From Candidatus Poribacteria bacterium (GTDB lineage: Bacteria > Poribacteria > WGA-4E > WGA-3G), in NCBI GenBank assembly GCA_028820845.1, contig JAPPII010000040.1, forward strand, positions 7,647-50,088: a DNA stretch of 42,442 nucleotides. The letters run 5' to 3'. The number at the start of each line of letters is the position of its first letter. Within the stretch, counting starts at the first letter, position 1. Shown here piece after piece: positions 1 to 10,400 of this stretch. The notes beneath the pieces are model-generated. The model was not told the DNA's origin. It searched no databases and saw only the letters and a program-made list of their open reading frames with translations. The position numbers and the translations under genes were made by a program.

Positions 1-1189
1 CGCGATTATTGTAGAATTGTGCATCGTTCGGTTCTAATCGGATTGCTTCGTCAAAGTCCTCAAGTGCAGCCTCGTGATTGCCAGACTTCCTGTTTGCAAT
101 CCCCCGGCTATTATAGGCACCAGCATCATCTGGTTTCAACTCAATTGCCTTATTAAAATCCTCAAGTGCAGCCTCATAGTTGCCAGAATCTCCGTTTGTA
201 ATCCCGCGATTATTGTAGAATTGTGCATCGTTCGGTTCTAATCGGATTGCTTCGTCAAAATCTGCAATCGCATCTTGATAGTTCTTGAGGAGTAACTTTA
301 CAGTTCCGCGGGTATTGTAAGCTCGAGTAAAATCAGGTTTCAGTCGGATCGCCTCGTCACAGTCAGCAAGGGCATCTTGATACCTTTCAAGATCCTGTTT
401 TACCAGAGCACGAGTATTGTAAGTCTCGACATAATCAGGTTTCAGTCGGATCGCCTCGTCACAGTCAGCAAGCGCGTTATGATAATTCTTAAGCATGAGC
501 TTAGCCCCACCTCTACCATTGTAAATTTCAGCGGAATCCGGTTTCAAATTAAGTGCCTTGTCTAAGGCAGCGAGTGCCTCCTGTCCTATACCTTCATTAA
601 TATAGAGAAAACCTACTGATGCCCAGGCTCGAAATGCCCAGGCTTTATCGTGTCCTTCTGCTATGTTAGCAATGGAACGCCATTTCTCAATTGCCTCTTC
701 AATTTTTTCGCTCCGTTGCAATGCATAAGCGTCAGCAATAGCTTTTTCTACAAGAGTGGCTTTAGGATTCCGCTCAATTGCTTTAATGTACTCCTCGACC
801 TCACTGGCATTCTCTGGTTTGCTTACTTCTTCACTCGTCAATTCCGGAGGGGGTTTGGATCGCGTCTTACTACCGAAAACAAAAACAAGGACCGCAATAA
901 GGATACTGAGGGACATGTCCAATCTGATTATAGGATCGAAATGGATACCAAATATACGGATACCAGTAGATGGGCTTTCCCCTATTGTATCATTTGGAGT
1001 TTGTGTTTGCTGAGTAGCGGGATCACGCGGCGTTTGGGTTGATGCTTGTTCTTTTGATGTGTCATTTGGAGTTTGCGTTTGCTGGGTTGCAGATCCCGTT
1101 GAATCCTGCGCAGACAATATCATCAACTCTCCGGCACACATCACACCTAATACCAATACAACCGCCATAATCCCAATTTTCCTACACAT
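1..1189 (-). CDS. Membrane-anchored TPR-repeat protein (3' end beyond window)
   Basis: Read on the minus strand, the first 396 codons of a longer gene; the C-terminus runs off the left edge. The protein opens with MCRKIGIMAVV, an N-terminal hydrophobic segment, then a Thr/Gln-rich linker holding two copies of a TQQTQTPNDT block, a second membrane segment (about residues 90-105) and a PPPELTSEEVSKPEN linker. From about residue 150 it is tandem tetratricopeptide repeats with the usual 34-residue period (A..D.DEAI.LKPD..). The ATG (1187-1189) overlaps the stop codon of the upstream type ISP remnant as TAATG and is preceded by an AAGGAGG ribosome site inside that remnant. It is a clear paralogue of the TPR protein at 2040-3194. 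TPR proteins are protein-interaction scaffolds; the partner cannot be read here. Confidence 0.85.
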   Translation of the reverse strand, partial: MCRKIGIMAVVLVLGVMCAGELMILSAQDSTGSATQQTQTPNDTSKEQASTQTPRDPATQQTQTPNDTIGESPSTGIRIFGIHFDPIIRLDMSLSILIAVLVFVFGSKTRSKPPPELTSEEVSKPENASEVEEYIKAIERNPKATLVEKAIADAYALQRSEKIEEAIEKWRSIANIAEGHDKAWAFRAWASVGFLYINEGIGQEALAALDKALNLKPDSAEIYNGRGGAKLMLKNYHNALADCDEAIRLKPDYVETYNTRALVKQDLERYQDALADCDEAIRLKPDFTRAYNTRGTVKLLLKNYQDAIADFDEAIRLEPNDAQFYNNRGITNGDSGNYEAALEDFNKAIELKPDDAGAYNSRGIANRKSGNHEAALEDFDEAIRLEPNDAQFYNNR

Positions 1190-1925
1190 TATGATTCCTC
1201 CTTGTTAATGTCTAATCCCGACAACTTTTCAACAATCCCCACCGTCTCCAAACTCACACTGATAACCTTCCGAATCAAATCCACGATATACGTCTCATCA
1301 TCTGCGCGGTTCGGGTCGTTCACGATGCCACTCCGTCTATCTGTCTTCACACGATACTGATCTACCACCCACTCTAACGCTGCGCGGTTCCCTAACCGAT
1401 ACTGAAACGCCTCGGCAGGGATACCCGCCAAGGTCAAGAAATCGTTGTATTTTATCTGTGTTTTGTCTTTAGAGAATTTCATCTGCTCCACACGCCAATC
1501 CAGTGGCATATCCGGTGTTTCGCTCAGGTCTAACTTATACGGAGGCTGGTCTTCATAGTGGACATGGATATGTGCTAAGCGTTTCCCCGCCTCGACAAAC
1601 TTCCAGAAGTCTTTAGCAAACGGAATGTGGGGCAAGTCCCGCTTGAGGTTCATCTGATACCGTTCCCGATACGAAGGGTGATGCAGGGCGGTAAACCGAA
1701 GTCGTTATCCGTAAGCATACCATCGACGTAAATTGTAGTATGCTAAGGTGTTCGGAGGGGTTTTTCACAGATAAGCGTTAGATTGTTTTGACGAGCGTAG
1801 TGTTGGAGGAGCGTTGCGAAGGCGAGTCGGATTTCGGTTTCATTTGTTGCACCGAGATTTTCGTATTGTTTGAGTTCTGCGTAAAAGGTTTTGATCGGCT
1901 TATGCGTTGGTTTGATGTCTCGCAC
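1189..1925 (-). pseudogene. Type ISP restriction-modification enzyme, internally deleted remnant
   Basis: Two pieces of one family lie in order on the minus strand. The upstream piece (1743-1925, GTG start) reads IKTFYAELKQYENLGATNET and LLQHYARQNNLTL, the N-terminal nuclease-side start of LlaBIII-like type ISP enzymes. It meets a stop, after which the family-like stretch YVDGMLTDNDFGLP follows in another frame (around 1695-1735). The downstream piece, open from about 1701 and listed from its Met at 1653, reads HHPSYRERY, NLKRDLPHIPFAKDFW, LGNRAALEWVVDQY and SGIVNDPN, the C-terminal specificity end of the same family. The helicase and methyltransferase core, normally well over a thousand residues, is missing. 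The 154-residue C-terminal part is still open and could be translated, but as an enzyme the gene is dead. Family assignment rests on recalled motifs. Confidence 0.8.
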
Positions 1926-2039
1926 TCCTGTGTTGCCCTCCTAATGTATACATTTATGTGAAGTATTATAGACCCGTTCGCGGTAGATTTCAAGTGAAAT
2001 TAGCTGCATAGATGAAGGCAATTCAGTTTTCCGGCGATG

Positions 2040-3194
2040 TCACGATTGATCGGTTAGCAACCAGGGTTTCAAAGCTTCTATTTCGTGTTCGTCTGCTAAT
2101 TCCAACGCTGTTTCGCAATCCGTTTTTGCCTCATTGACCTGCCCCAGATCGCTTCTTAAGATTCCTCGGTTAGCGTAAGCGAGCGCGTAATCTGGCTTTA
2201 TCTGAATCGCCTCATTGTAGTCAGAGAGGGCTTCCTGAGCGTCGGTGTACTGTTCGTATTTTCTTTTTAAACTGCCTCTATCGTAATATGCTTCGGCGTA
2301 ATCAGGTTTGAGCCGAATTGCTTCAGTATAGTCGTTGATCGCTGCTTCCCCTTGACCGATTAAACTTCTGACACTGCCGCGACCGATGTACGCCTCAGTA
2401 TAATCAGGTTTCAGCCGAATTGCTTCGTCAAAGTCAGCAAGTGCGTCCTGATGTTCTCCAAGGGCACTTTTCGCCACACCGCGATTGTTATACGCTTCTG
2501 CATAGTTTGGGTTGAGTAGAATCGCTACATCAAAGTCGGCAAGTGCGCCCCGATGTTCTCCAAGGGCATTTTTCGCCATACCGCGATTGTTATACGCTTC
2601 CGCCAAATCGGGCTTCAACGCAATTGCCTTGTCTAAGGCTGAAAGTCCATCCTCTCCCTTACCTTCTGCGACATATAGATAACCCACCGAAACCAAGGCT
2701 TGGGCAGCGAGATTCTTATCGTTATCTTCCAGGACATTGGCGATAGAGTCCCATTTTTCAATTGCGCCAGCAATATCACCACTCCGTTGTAAAGCATAGG
2801 CATCAACTATAGCCCGATCTATGTGATGGGCATTCGGGTTTCGCTTGACTGCTTCTATGCTATCATTAACCTTATTGTCGTTTTCAGATTTACTTACGTC
2901 TTCGCTGGTGAGTTCTGGTGTCGTGTTAGATCGTGCTCTACGCGCGAAAATAAACGCAAGGATAGCAGCTAAAAGGAACAGGCATGTATCAAGACTAATC
3001 ACAGGCTTGACGGCAATGAAACCGAATAAGGAGATACCACTGGAGGCATCCGCATTATTTGTGTCATTGGATACTTGCGTTCTTTGGGTTGTAGATTCCG
3101 ATGGGGTTTTATTTGACAGTAGTACCAACGTCACCACAAACGTCAAACCCAACACCAGCAGGACAGTTACCATAATCCCAATTTTCATTTGCAT
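2040..3194 (-). CDS. Membrane-anchored TPR-repeat protein
   Basis: A 384-residue protein. Residues 1-27 form an N-terminal membrane segment, a Ser/Thr-rich linker follows, and a second hydrophobic stretch (about 63-86, ending in FARRAR) gives a likely hairpin or double anchor. About seven TPR units follow from residue 125 to the end, with repeated AEAYNNRG and DEAIRLKPDY signatures. The ATG at 3192-3194 has an AAGGAGG site 8-9 nt upstream. It shares the same domain order and many identical blocks (ELTSE.VSK.EN, DAYALQRS, SVGYLY..EG) with the gene at 1-1189, so the two arose by duplication, with the type ISP remnant now between them. Its function beyond scaffolding is unknown. Confidence 0.88.
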   Translation of the reverse strand: MQMKIGIMVTVLLVLGLTFVVTLVLLSNKTPSESTTQRTQVSNDTNNADASSGISLFGFIAVKPVISLDTCLFLLAAILAFIFARRARSNTTPELTSEDVSKSENDNKVNDSIEAVKRNPNAHHIDRAIVDAYALQRSGDIAGAIEKWDSIANVLEDNDKNLAAQALVSVGYLYVAEGKGEDGLSALDKAIALKPDLAEAYNNRGMAKNALGEHRGALADFDVAILLNPNYAEAYNNRGVAKSALGEHQDALADFDEAIRLKPDYTEAYIGRGSVRSLIGQGEAAINDYTEAIRLKPDYAEAYYDRGSLKRKYEQYTDAQEALSDYNEAIQIKPDYALAYANRGILRSDLGQVNEAKTDCETALELADEHEIEALKPWLLTDQS

Positions 3195-3276
3195 CCTAAT
3201 ACCTCCTTACCAATTTCGGATGCCGATAGACCCCTTAATTTCTGTAATTATTATTATTTATGTTTTTCCATGAAAA

Positions 3277-3305
3277 ATCGTATCATAATTTGCCTTGCAA
3301 GCCAA
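3277..3305 (-). promoter_or_regulatory. Possible sigma-70 promoter for the TPR gene
   Basis: On the minus strand TTGGCT and TACGAT are separated by 17 bp, about 80 nt before the ATG of the TPR gene. The match is moderate and only sequence-based. Confidence 0.35.
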
Positions 3306-3428
3306 ATTAAATCTGCAAGACTATTCAGTTTTCCAATAATTTCATTCTTTTGCGCAATCCTCCTTCTGTTGTAGAACGGTTCATAATCCCGATAAATGCG
3401 ATGTGCATTCAGACAACTGAAAATTAAA

Positions 3429-3455
3429 CGCCTCTGGTAGACAGGCGCATTTTTC
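3429..3455. terminator. Weak hairpin with T-run
   Basis: CGCCT and AGGCG pair around a 9-nt loop and are followed on the plus strand by CATTTTTCT, just ahead of the promoter at 3456. The stem is short, so it is only a candidate terminator. Confidence 0.3.
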
Positions 3456-3485
3456 TTGACAATTTTTACGGAACTTTGATATACT
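3456..3485 (+). promoter_or_regulatory. Sigma-70 promoter for the DUF368-nadK-recN run
   Basis: A perfect TTGACA -35 (3456-3461), 18 bp spacer and TATACT -10 (3480-3485) lie about 60 nt before the DUF368 start. It is one of the best housekeeping-type promoters in the window and is correctly oriented for the genes downstream. Confidence 0.7.
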
Positions 3486-3549
3486 TATGTGTATCACTTG
3501 AAAAGGTGCTGTAGGCAGGCTATTGATTCTAACTGGTAACTATAAAAAT

Positions 3550-4575
3550 ATGAATTCACTCCGGTTTTTTATTAACGGGTTTTTGATAGGCATCGCCAAC
3601 ATCATTCCCGGCATGAGCGGCGGAACGCTCGCACTTGTTTTAGGTATCTATGAGCGGCTCATTGGAGCCTTACGAAACATCGGACTTTCAACAGTAAAAA
3701 ACTTACTCGGCGTGGTAAGGTTAAAAAAGGATGCCTTCGCAGCAGCAGAAACAGAACTGCATCGTATTGACTTCGGTTTTCTCGCACTGTTAGGCACTGG
3801 CGCGATAGCGTCAATCCTGCTCACATCGAAGCTGATTGTCTATCTGCTGAACGACCATCATGATCCAACTTACGGCTTCTTTAGTGGACTCATTTTAACA
3901 TCTATTCTGGTCCCGGCACGAATGCTAAAACGATGTGGGGTGAGAGAATTACTTGTGTTACTGGTTGCTGTCGTGCTTGTGCTAAGTCTGTCTGTCGGTA
4001 CGAGTGAAAAGCAGTTAGAGCGGGTCGCCTATAAATCTGGAAGTGAGATTGCGGTGGATACCAATGTCCAGCGAACCGCTTTTCCGACCTATTGGGACTT
4101 TGGGATCTTTTTTGGAAGCGGGGCATTGGCTATTTCGGCGATGATTCTGCCCGGCATCAGCGGCTCCTTTCTGATGATTGCTCTCGGTGTCTACTTTCGG
4201 CTCTTAACCGCAATAAACACCTTAATAGAAGGCGTTCCGAAATTGCTCAACGGGGTTTTCGACGAGGTGATGTTAGCGAGTTTACTGATAATCGGAGTTA
4301 CCACAATCGGGTGTCTGTTCGGGCTGCTCGCTTTTACACGATTACTTAACTACCTCTTGGAACGCTATCGCAACTTGACAATTGCCTTTCTTATCGGATT
4401 AATGGTGGGATCGCTTTATGGATTATGGCCCTTTCGTAAGTTCGCAATGGCTGATGGGGAACGGATAGACACGGCTCATATTCTCCCTCAGCTGGATGTG
4501 AACCTGCTTATCACGACAGGGGCTTTTCTCGTCGGTTGTGGTGTGATTTTTCTCTTTACCCGTTTGGAGAATTAG
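3550..4575 (+). CDS. DUF368 membrane protein (PopT-like undecaprenyl-phosphate translocase family)
   Basis: A polytopic inner-membrane protein of about 340 residues. The opening FLIGIANIIPGMSGGTLALVLGIYERLI is the DUF368 hallmark, and a second, inverted-repeat-like copy occurs at AISAMILPGISGSFLMIALGVY, typical of the two-fold family fold. Established knowledge: DUF368 members (PopT) flip undecaprenyl phosphate back across the inner membrane for reuse in peptidoglycan and glycan synthesis. The frame can open at a TTG at 3523, but homologues begin with MN.. directly before the first helix, so I prefer the ATG at 3550; no strong ribosome site supports either. It is followed after 36 bp by NAD kinase. 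Confidence 0.85.
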   Translation: MNSLRFFINGFLIGIANIIPGMSGGTLALVLGIYERLIGALRNIGLSTVKNLLGVVRLKKDAFAAAETELHRIDFGFLALLGTGAIASILLTSKLIVYLLNDHHDPTYGFFSGLILTSILVPARMLKRCGVRELLVLLVAVVLVLSLSVGTSEKQLERVAYKSGSEIAVDTNVQRTAFPTYWDFGIFFGSGALAISAMILPGISGSFLMIALGVYFRLLTAINTLIEGVPKLLNGVFDEVMLASLLIIGVTTIGCLFGLLAFTRLLNYLLERYRNLTIAFLIGLMVGSLYGLWPFRKFAMADGERIDTAHILPQLDVNLLITTGAFLVGCGVIFLFTRLEN

Positions 4576-4611
4576 AGGAATAGCGAACCGCGAACCGCGA
4601 TTAGCCATTAA

Positions 4612-5496
4612 ATGAAAAAGATAAAAAGCGTCGGTTTTTTCGTCAATACAACCAAAGCGAATGCGGCAAGTGTCGTTGAAGGCGTATACACGTGGCTTGA
4701 GACGCGCGGGATTATACCCCTCCTGCCAGACGAACAGGCATCGGCGTTGGGGCGAACCAGCGATACACCAATCTCCAGAACCGAAGTCGTACAACAAGCC
4801 GATGTGATGCTCGTCCTTGGTGGAGATGGTACGCTCCTAAGCGCAGCACATACACCGAAGATTGAAAATGTTCCAATCCTTGCGATCAATATTGGAACGC
4901 TCGGGTTTCTGACGGATGCGTCGCTTGATGAACTCTATCCAACTTTGGAAAGTCTTTTGACCGGGGATTATCGTATAGAACATCGGATGATGTTGGAGGT
5001 TGTTGTCGACAGCCAAGGGTTTCCAGAACCATTTCGGGCTTTCGCGCTCAACGATGTTGTTATTCGGCATTACACGCGTCTCATCGAGTTGGATGCGTAT
5101 ATTGATGGTGAGCTCTTTATTCCGTATAATGCTGACGGCTTAATTATCGCAACGCCAAGTGGGTCAACGGGATATTCGCTCTCTTGCGCAGGCACTATTG
5201 TCGAGCCGCAATTGGAAGCAATCCTTTTGACACCTATCGCACCGCACAGTTTGACAGTGCGTCCGTTCATTGCCCATGGTGAGGCGGAGATCACCGTCAA
5301 AATGCGCGCTGCATATCAGAGCGTTGATGTTTTTGTCGATGGACAGCGTGAGACACACAGCCTCACTGCAGGGGCAGTCATAAAAGTAGAAAAAGCAGAA
5401 CGTACAATTCAACTCATCCGTTCTCAGCATCATAGTTATTACAAAGCCTTACGTGAAAAACTAATGTTAGGTGAAAGTGTCAGAAATGTTAGGTAA
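4612..5496 (+). CDS. nadK: NAD kinase
   Basis: 294 residues, the usual length. It phosphorylates NAD to NADP with ATP or polyphosphate in the cytoplasm. Diagnostic motifs are LVLGGDGTLLSAA (GGDGT at residues 70-74), INIGTLGFLTD, the NADG motif in YNADGLIIATPSGSTGYSLS, and the SLTVRPFI and FVDGQ blocks of the C-terminal beta domain. The start codon is not preceded by a Shine-Dalgarno sequence but by the short repeat AACCGCGAACCGCG at about 4582-4600. It lies between DUF368 and recN on the same strand and was probably transcribed from the promoter at 3456. Confidence 0.95.
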   Translation: MKKIKSVGFFVNTTKANAASVVEGVYTWLETRGIIPLLPDEQASALGRTSDTPISRTEVVQQADVMLVLGGDGTLLSAAHTPKIENVPILAINIGTLGFLTDASLDELYPTLESLLTGDYRIEHRMMLEVVVDSQGFPEPFRAFALNDVVIRHYTRLIELDAYIDGELFIPYNADGLIIATPSGSTGYSLSCAGTIVEPQLEAILLTPIAPHSLTVRPFIAHGEAEITVKMRAAYQSVDVFVDGQRETHSLTAGAVIKVEKAERTIQLIRSQHHSYYKALREKLMLGESVRNVR

Positions 5497-5562
5497 AGGG
5501 TCAGATGTCCTTAGAGGAATGGTTATCAGCGTTTAGTTAACCGATAACCGTATACCGTCGAA

Positions 5563-7281
5563 ATGATAGAAACACTCTCTATCCGCAACATTGCACTCAT
5601 AGACGAACTTGACTTGGAACTCGCACCTGGGCTAAATATTTTTACCGGTGAGACGGGTGCTGGTAAATCCGTTATTCTCAGATCAATTGGACTGGTCTTA
5701 GGTGAGAGGGTCTCTGCCGATATTGTACGCGAAGGTACCGATTTCGCAAAAGTAGAAGCAGGGGTCGCACCTCACGCGCAGCATCCAATGTGGCACACAG
5801 ATTTCGCTTTTAGCGATGTTTTGGACCCGTCAGATGCCACAATTCTCTCCAGAAGGATTAGTGCCGCCGGTAGAAGCCGTTGTCATGTTAATGGACGGTT
5901 GGTGAACTTGAGCCAGCTTCAAGCGATTGGGGCTTTGCTCGTTGATATCCACGGCCAACATGAACATCAATCCTTGTTTAGAACACAAACCCATCTCAGG
6001 CTTTTAGATGATTTCGGGGGATGTAGTGAGGCGAGACAGCATATTAGCAAGGTTCATGCCCACTTACAAGCCTTACAACAAGAAGCAGCCGACCTGACAC
6101 AAACTTTGCGGGCATCAGAACGGGAAAAAGACCTCCTTGAATTTGAGATTAAAGAACTCGACGCAGCGAGTCTTGAGGAGGGTGAAGACGAAGAATTGGC
6201 CGCTGAAGCCCGTATACTTAGCAATGCCGAAGAATTGGCTAACGCTGCCAGCCGCCTGTATGCCTTACTGGATAGTGATACTTCTAATAGCAGCAACGCA
6301 TCGGTGCTCGAACGACTCAAAGATGGCGCAAAGACGCTTGCGAAATTGTCCGAGTTAGATAACAGCCTCTCGGAAGTCCAAGAACGCTTGGAAACATCCC
6401 TCTACGAACTCGAAGATGTCGCCTTACACGTCCGCCAATATAGGGATACCGTGGAATACAATCCTATGCGCTTGGACGAGGTTACCGACCGTTTGGCACT
6501 GATCTCGAAACTCAAACGGCGTTACGGCAATACGATCGCTGAGATATTAGCCTACCACGCCGAAGCAGCGCAGAAATTGCAGACGTTAGAACTCGGTTCA
6601 GAAAAGCAAAAATCACTTCAGGTAGAAATCGACAAAACCGTTCAAGAGGCGCGACATCTGTGTCGTTCGCTTTCTGTGAAACGTCAGCACGTTGCCAAGC
6701 AGCTTTCAAAGCAGATTGAGAAGGAATTGCGAACGCTCGGCATGGACAAGGCAGAATTTCAAGCATCTGTCCAGCACATAGCCGACGAACGGGGGCCATT
6801 TCAGATAGACGGTAAGCACTACGCCTTCCGCTCTCACGGAATGGATGATGTCGAGTTCTTAATCGCACCGAATGTCGGTTCTGAGGCGCGTCCGATTTCC
6901 AAAATTGCATCAGGCGGCGAAATCTCACGCATTATGCTCGCTTTGAAGACGGTATTGGTGCAAGTAGATGAAATCCCAACGCTTCTTTTCGATGAAATTG
7001 ATAGCGGAATTGGTGGCAAAGTGGCGAACGTGGTCGGTAGGAAGTTGAAGGAGCTTTCTGAATTCGCACAGGTAATCTGTATTACCCACCTCCCTCAGAT
7101 TGCTCGTTTCGCAGACAGACATTTCCGCGTAGAAAAGAAGGTCGTTGATGGAGAACGCACACTGATTACAGCAAAATCCCTGACACCGGAGGAACAGATT
7201 AACGAAATTGCCCGAATGCATGGAGGTGAAGAGACTGAGATTGGACTTGCCCATGCACGTGAATTATTGTTTGAAAAATAG
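5563..7281 (+). CDS. recN: DNA repair protein RecN
   Basis: 572 residues, an SMC-like ATPase that acts on double-strand breaks. Walker A GETGAGKS is at residues 29-36, the DIHGQHEHQSLF block follows the N-terminal lobe, and a long coiled coil spans about 150-370. The ABC signature ASGGEISR is near 448 and Walker B LLFDEIDSGIGG near 470, followed by the CITHLPQIA block. All catalytic parts are present, so the gene looks intact. The nadK-recN order is common in bacteria. The ATG is preceded by degenerate repeats (5541-5561) rather than a clear ribosome site. Confidence 0.96.
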   Translation: MIETLSIRNIALIDELDLELAPGLNIFTGETGAGKSVILRSIGLVLGERVSADIVREGTDFAKVEAGVAPHAQHPMWHTDFAFSDVLDPSDATILSRRISAAGRSRCHVNGRLVNLSQLQAIGALLVDIHGQHEHQSLFRTQTHLRLLDDFGGCSEARQHISKVHAHLQALQQEAADLTQTLRASEREKDLLEFEIKELDAASLEEGEDEELAAEARILSNAEELANAASRLYALLDSDTSNSSNASVLERLKDGAKTLAKLSELDNSLSEVQERLETSLYELEDVALHVRQYRDTVEYNPMRLDEVTDRLALISKLKRRYGNTIAEILAYHAEAAQKLQTLELGSEKQKSLQVEIDKTVQEARHLCRSLSVKRQHVAKQLSKQIEKELRTLGMDKAEFQASVQHIADERGPFQIDGKHYAFRSHGMDDVEFLIAPNVGSEARPISKIASGGEISRIMLALKTVLVQVDEIPTLLFDEIDSGIGGKVANVVGRKLKELSEFAQVICITHLPQIARFADRHFRVEKKVVDGERTLITAKSLTPEEQINEIARMHGGEETEIGLAHARELLFEK

Positions 7282-7282
7282 G

Positions 7283-7410
7283 GGGGAGCCGTCAGCGGTC
7301 AGCACTGTCGCGCAAGTCCACACGCGACTTGCGTAGCGGTTAGCAAGAGGAGACGACTTCATCAGAGAACTCTATACTGAGGGCTGAAAGCCGACAGCCG
7401 ACAGCCGTAA
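7283..7410. repeat. Intergenic repeat block with a hairpin
   Basis: Arms made of short degenerate repeats (GCCGTCAGCGGTCAGC at the left, AGCCGACAGCCGACAGCCG at the right) flank a perfect 8-bp stem CGCAAGTC/GACTTGCG (7311-7318 and 7326-7333). It fills the gap between recN and the oxidoreductase gene. Similar arm-plus-repeat blocks occur at 17321-17430, 28083-28220 and 29565-29660. Confidence 0.6.
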
Positions 7411-7414
7411 AAAA

Positions 7415-10400
7415 ATGGATGAAAGGTTTACACAAGCCAGTGCTGCACATGTTTATACGGGTTGCGAATTGTTAGTCAAAGGGGCTTTGGAGAGCGGGGT
7501 TAGCCTCCTTACAGGCTATCCCGGTTCCCCACTTGCTGAAGTGTTTGACGTTATTGAGCGGAATGCTGAATTGTTGAAGACCAATGGCATTGTTGCCCAG
7601 ATAGCCAACAACGAGGCATTGAGTATCGCTCGACTCAACGGTTCGCAAATGGCAGACCTTCGCGCAATCACGTTTATGAAAAGCGTCGGTTTACATGTTG
7701 CTTCCGATGCGCTTGCAATTAGCAATCTCGCTGGCACAACCGGGGGGGCTGTCGTTGTTATCGGTGATGATACTTGGTCGCACAGTACCCAGGTCCCAGC
7801 GGATTCTCGGTTTTTGGTGCGGCATGTCTACACCCCCCTGCTTGAACCCGGCACATTTCAGGAACTTAAAGACTGGATTGATTGCGCCTTCCAAATTTCC
7901 GCTGCTGCAAATCTCTATGTCTGCTATCTAACAACTGAGAATCAAGCGAGTGGTGGCGGTAACGTTGAACTGCGTCCTAACATTTACCCCGATATTAGCG
8001 ATTTAAAGCGAATTAATCTTGATACGCAACTCATTGATGCTGATAAGCGGGTCGTCTTACCACCCCATACCGCTCGAATTGAGGTCGAAACGTTACGAGA
8101 AAGGTTGCCTGCCGCGCTTGAGACCGCACGCGCTTTAGAACTCAACAAGATCCAGTTTCTTGAGAAGGCTTCAACTACAAAGAGACACCCTCTCGGATTT
8201 GTCAGCGCAGGCTTGGCGTATAGCTGCCTCCTCCACGCACTTGAAGAGTTGAACCTGCATGGCGATATCCCAATCCTCAAGCTCGGTATGACCCACCCGA
8301 TTGATTCGGACATCGTCCGGGAATTTGCCGAGCAGGTAGACGAAATTTATGTTGTTGAAGAGAAACGTCCGCTCTTAGAAAACGAAATCAAAGCACTTCT
8401 CACGCAAATGTATCAAGGTGGCGACATCAAACGGTACGTAAATGTCTGGGGCAAGCAATTCCCTAACGGTTTGGCGGGTGTGCCGGTAGCCTCTGGCTTG
8501 GATGCCTCTATTCTCATTCAGAAACTTATTCCACTTCTTAGAGACCGTCTCGGTACAGCAGACACAACTATTGATACTGAGCACTTTGCACGTGAAGAAG
8601 CACTCCAAAAACAGGTCTCCGAACAACAGATTGATATTCCGCAACGCACGCCTACCTTCTGTCCAGGCTGTCCACATCGCGACTCTTCAAGCGTTTTTCT
8701 TGAAATCACAGATCAATTTATGGATCCCGATTACATGAAAAAATATCACGGTTCGGGACCGGTGGATCTTGTCTTTCACGGTGATATCGGTTGTTATTCT
8801 ATGCTCAAATATGAACCCTTTCCGAGGTTGATGCACAATCTCTCTGCGATGGCATTAGGGGGCGGTGCTGGTGCCGGGATTGATCCATTTATTCAAAACA
8901 AACAGATCGTTTTCATGGGGGATTCGACCTTTTTTCACGGCGGTATGTCAGCGATTTCGGATTCAATTAAAAACGACCAAGACATCGCCTACATCATTTT
9001 AGACAACCAGACAACGGCAATGACGGGGCATCAACCGACACCCGCTGATGAACGTGATCTGCTTGGTAATCCCACCTTCGCACAAGACATTGAGCAAGTC
9101 GCACAAGGACTCGCTGGCGACTCTGGGATAGAAATTGTCCGCACTAACCCTGAAGATCGGGTCAACTATAAAAAATACCTTGAAAAAACCATTCTCAAAT
9201 CCGGTGTCAAAATTGTCATTGCTGATAAGGAGTGCGCAATCACCTATCATCGCCGGGTACGCCGAGAGCAACGAAAAACTATAGTCAAGGACGGTTTCCT
9301 TAAATACGAAAAACATATCAATATTACCCCTGAAGTCTGCGAATTTTGTCGGGAATGCACAACTGCTACAGGGTGTCCGGGTTTGAAAATTATTGATACC
9401 GATTACGGTGAGAAAATTGCGATTGATCGCTCGAATTGTGTCTCCGATGGGGCATGCGCGCGGATTAAATATGCCTGTCCAGCCTTTGAAGAGGTTATCG
9501 TCACACGGAAACGTCCGCCTCAAGAGACGGATGTAGCATCTGGTTATCGCGGGCTTTTGAGTGATGACCCTTTACCTCCACCGCCTCCACTGAATTTTGA
9601 GAGAAATTGGAACATCTACGCCGCAGGGGTCGGTGGTATGGGTATTGGCACGATTTCTAAGGTCCTCGTCGTTGCGGGATATCTCCAAGGCTACGACGTG
9701 ACATTTTGCGACAGGAAAGGCTTAGCGATTCGCAATGGAGGTGTCTATACTCATATCGCGTATACGCGGTCCGACGTTCACGCCTCACCGATGATTCCGT
9801 ATGGCAAGGCGGATCTTCTATTAGGACTCGACATTTTGGAAGCCGTTCGTGGCATTACTGCCAATTCCCTTTTCCGTATCGCATCGCCATCACGCACCGC
9901 TGCCGTGGTAAATACAGCCAAAACTGAAACTATATCCACGCTTATCGGCAAGGACCATTTTGATCCAGAGACACTTGAAGATGACCTTCAGGCGTATACC
10001 AATACCGACGCGTATTTCGGCATAGATCTCTTTGCGGTTTCTGAACAATTGTTTGGGAGTAAATTATATGCTAACATGATGCTCCTCGGTACTGCCTTCC
10101 AACGCCAGTTGATACCCCTTGAATTGGGACCTTTGCAACTTGCACTCAAGCAAATGGTTCCGCATGCCGATTTGGATACTAACATGAGAGCGTTTACCGT
10201 CGGACGTCGTCTTGCCTTGGAATCATCTGAATCTTCTGTTAACGCACCGTCAATAAAGACGTTAGTAACTTATAATGAGATGCTTGAAGCAAAACAGCGG
10301 ATCTTGGCGCGGAAATGGCGCGGGAAGCGTTTAGCGCGGGAATACGTGACCCTCGTCGAGAATGTAGTGAAAACATTGGACATCAGCTCGGAGAGCGTCA

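Noticed and set aside
650-1042. Plus-strand frame opposite the first TPR gene
   Set aside because: A shadow of the membrane-anchored TPR gene; the minus-strand frame has clear TPR periodicity and a ribosome site.
4423-5433. Several minus-strand frames opposite nadK
   Set aside because: Shadows of a gene whose motifs (GGDGT, NADG) are certain.
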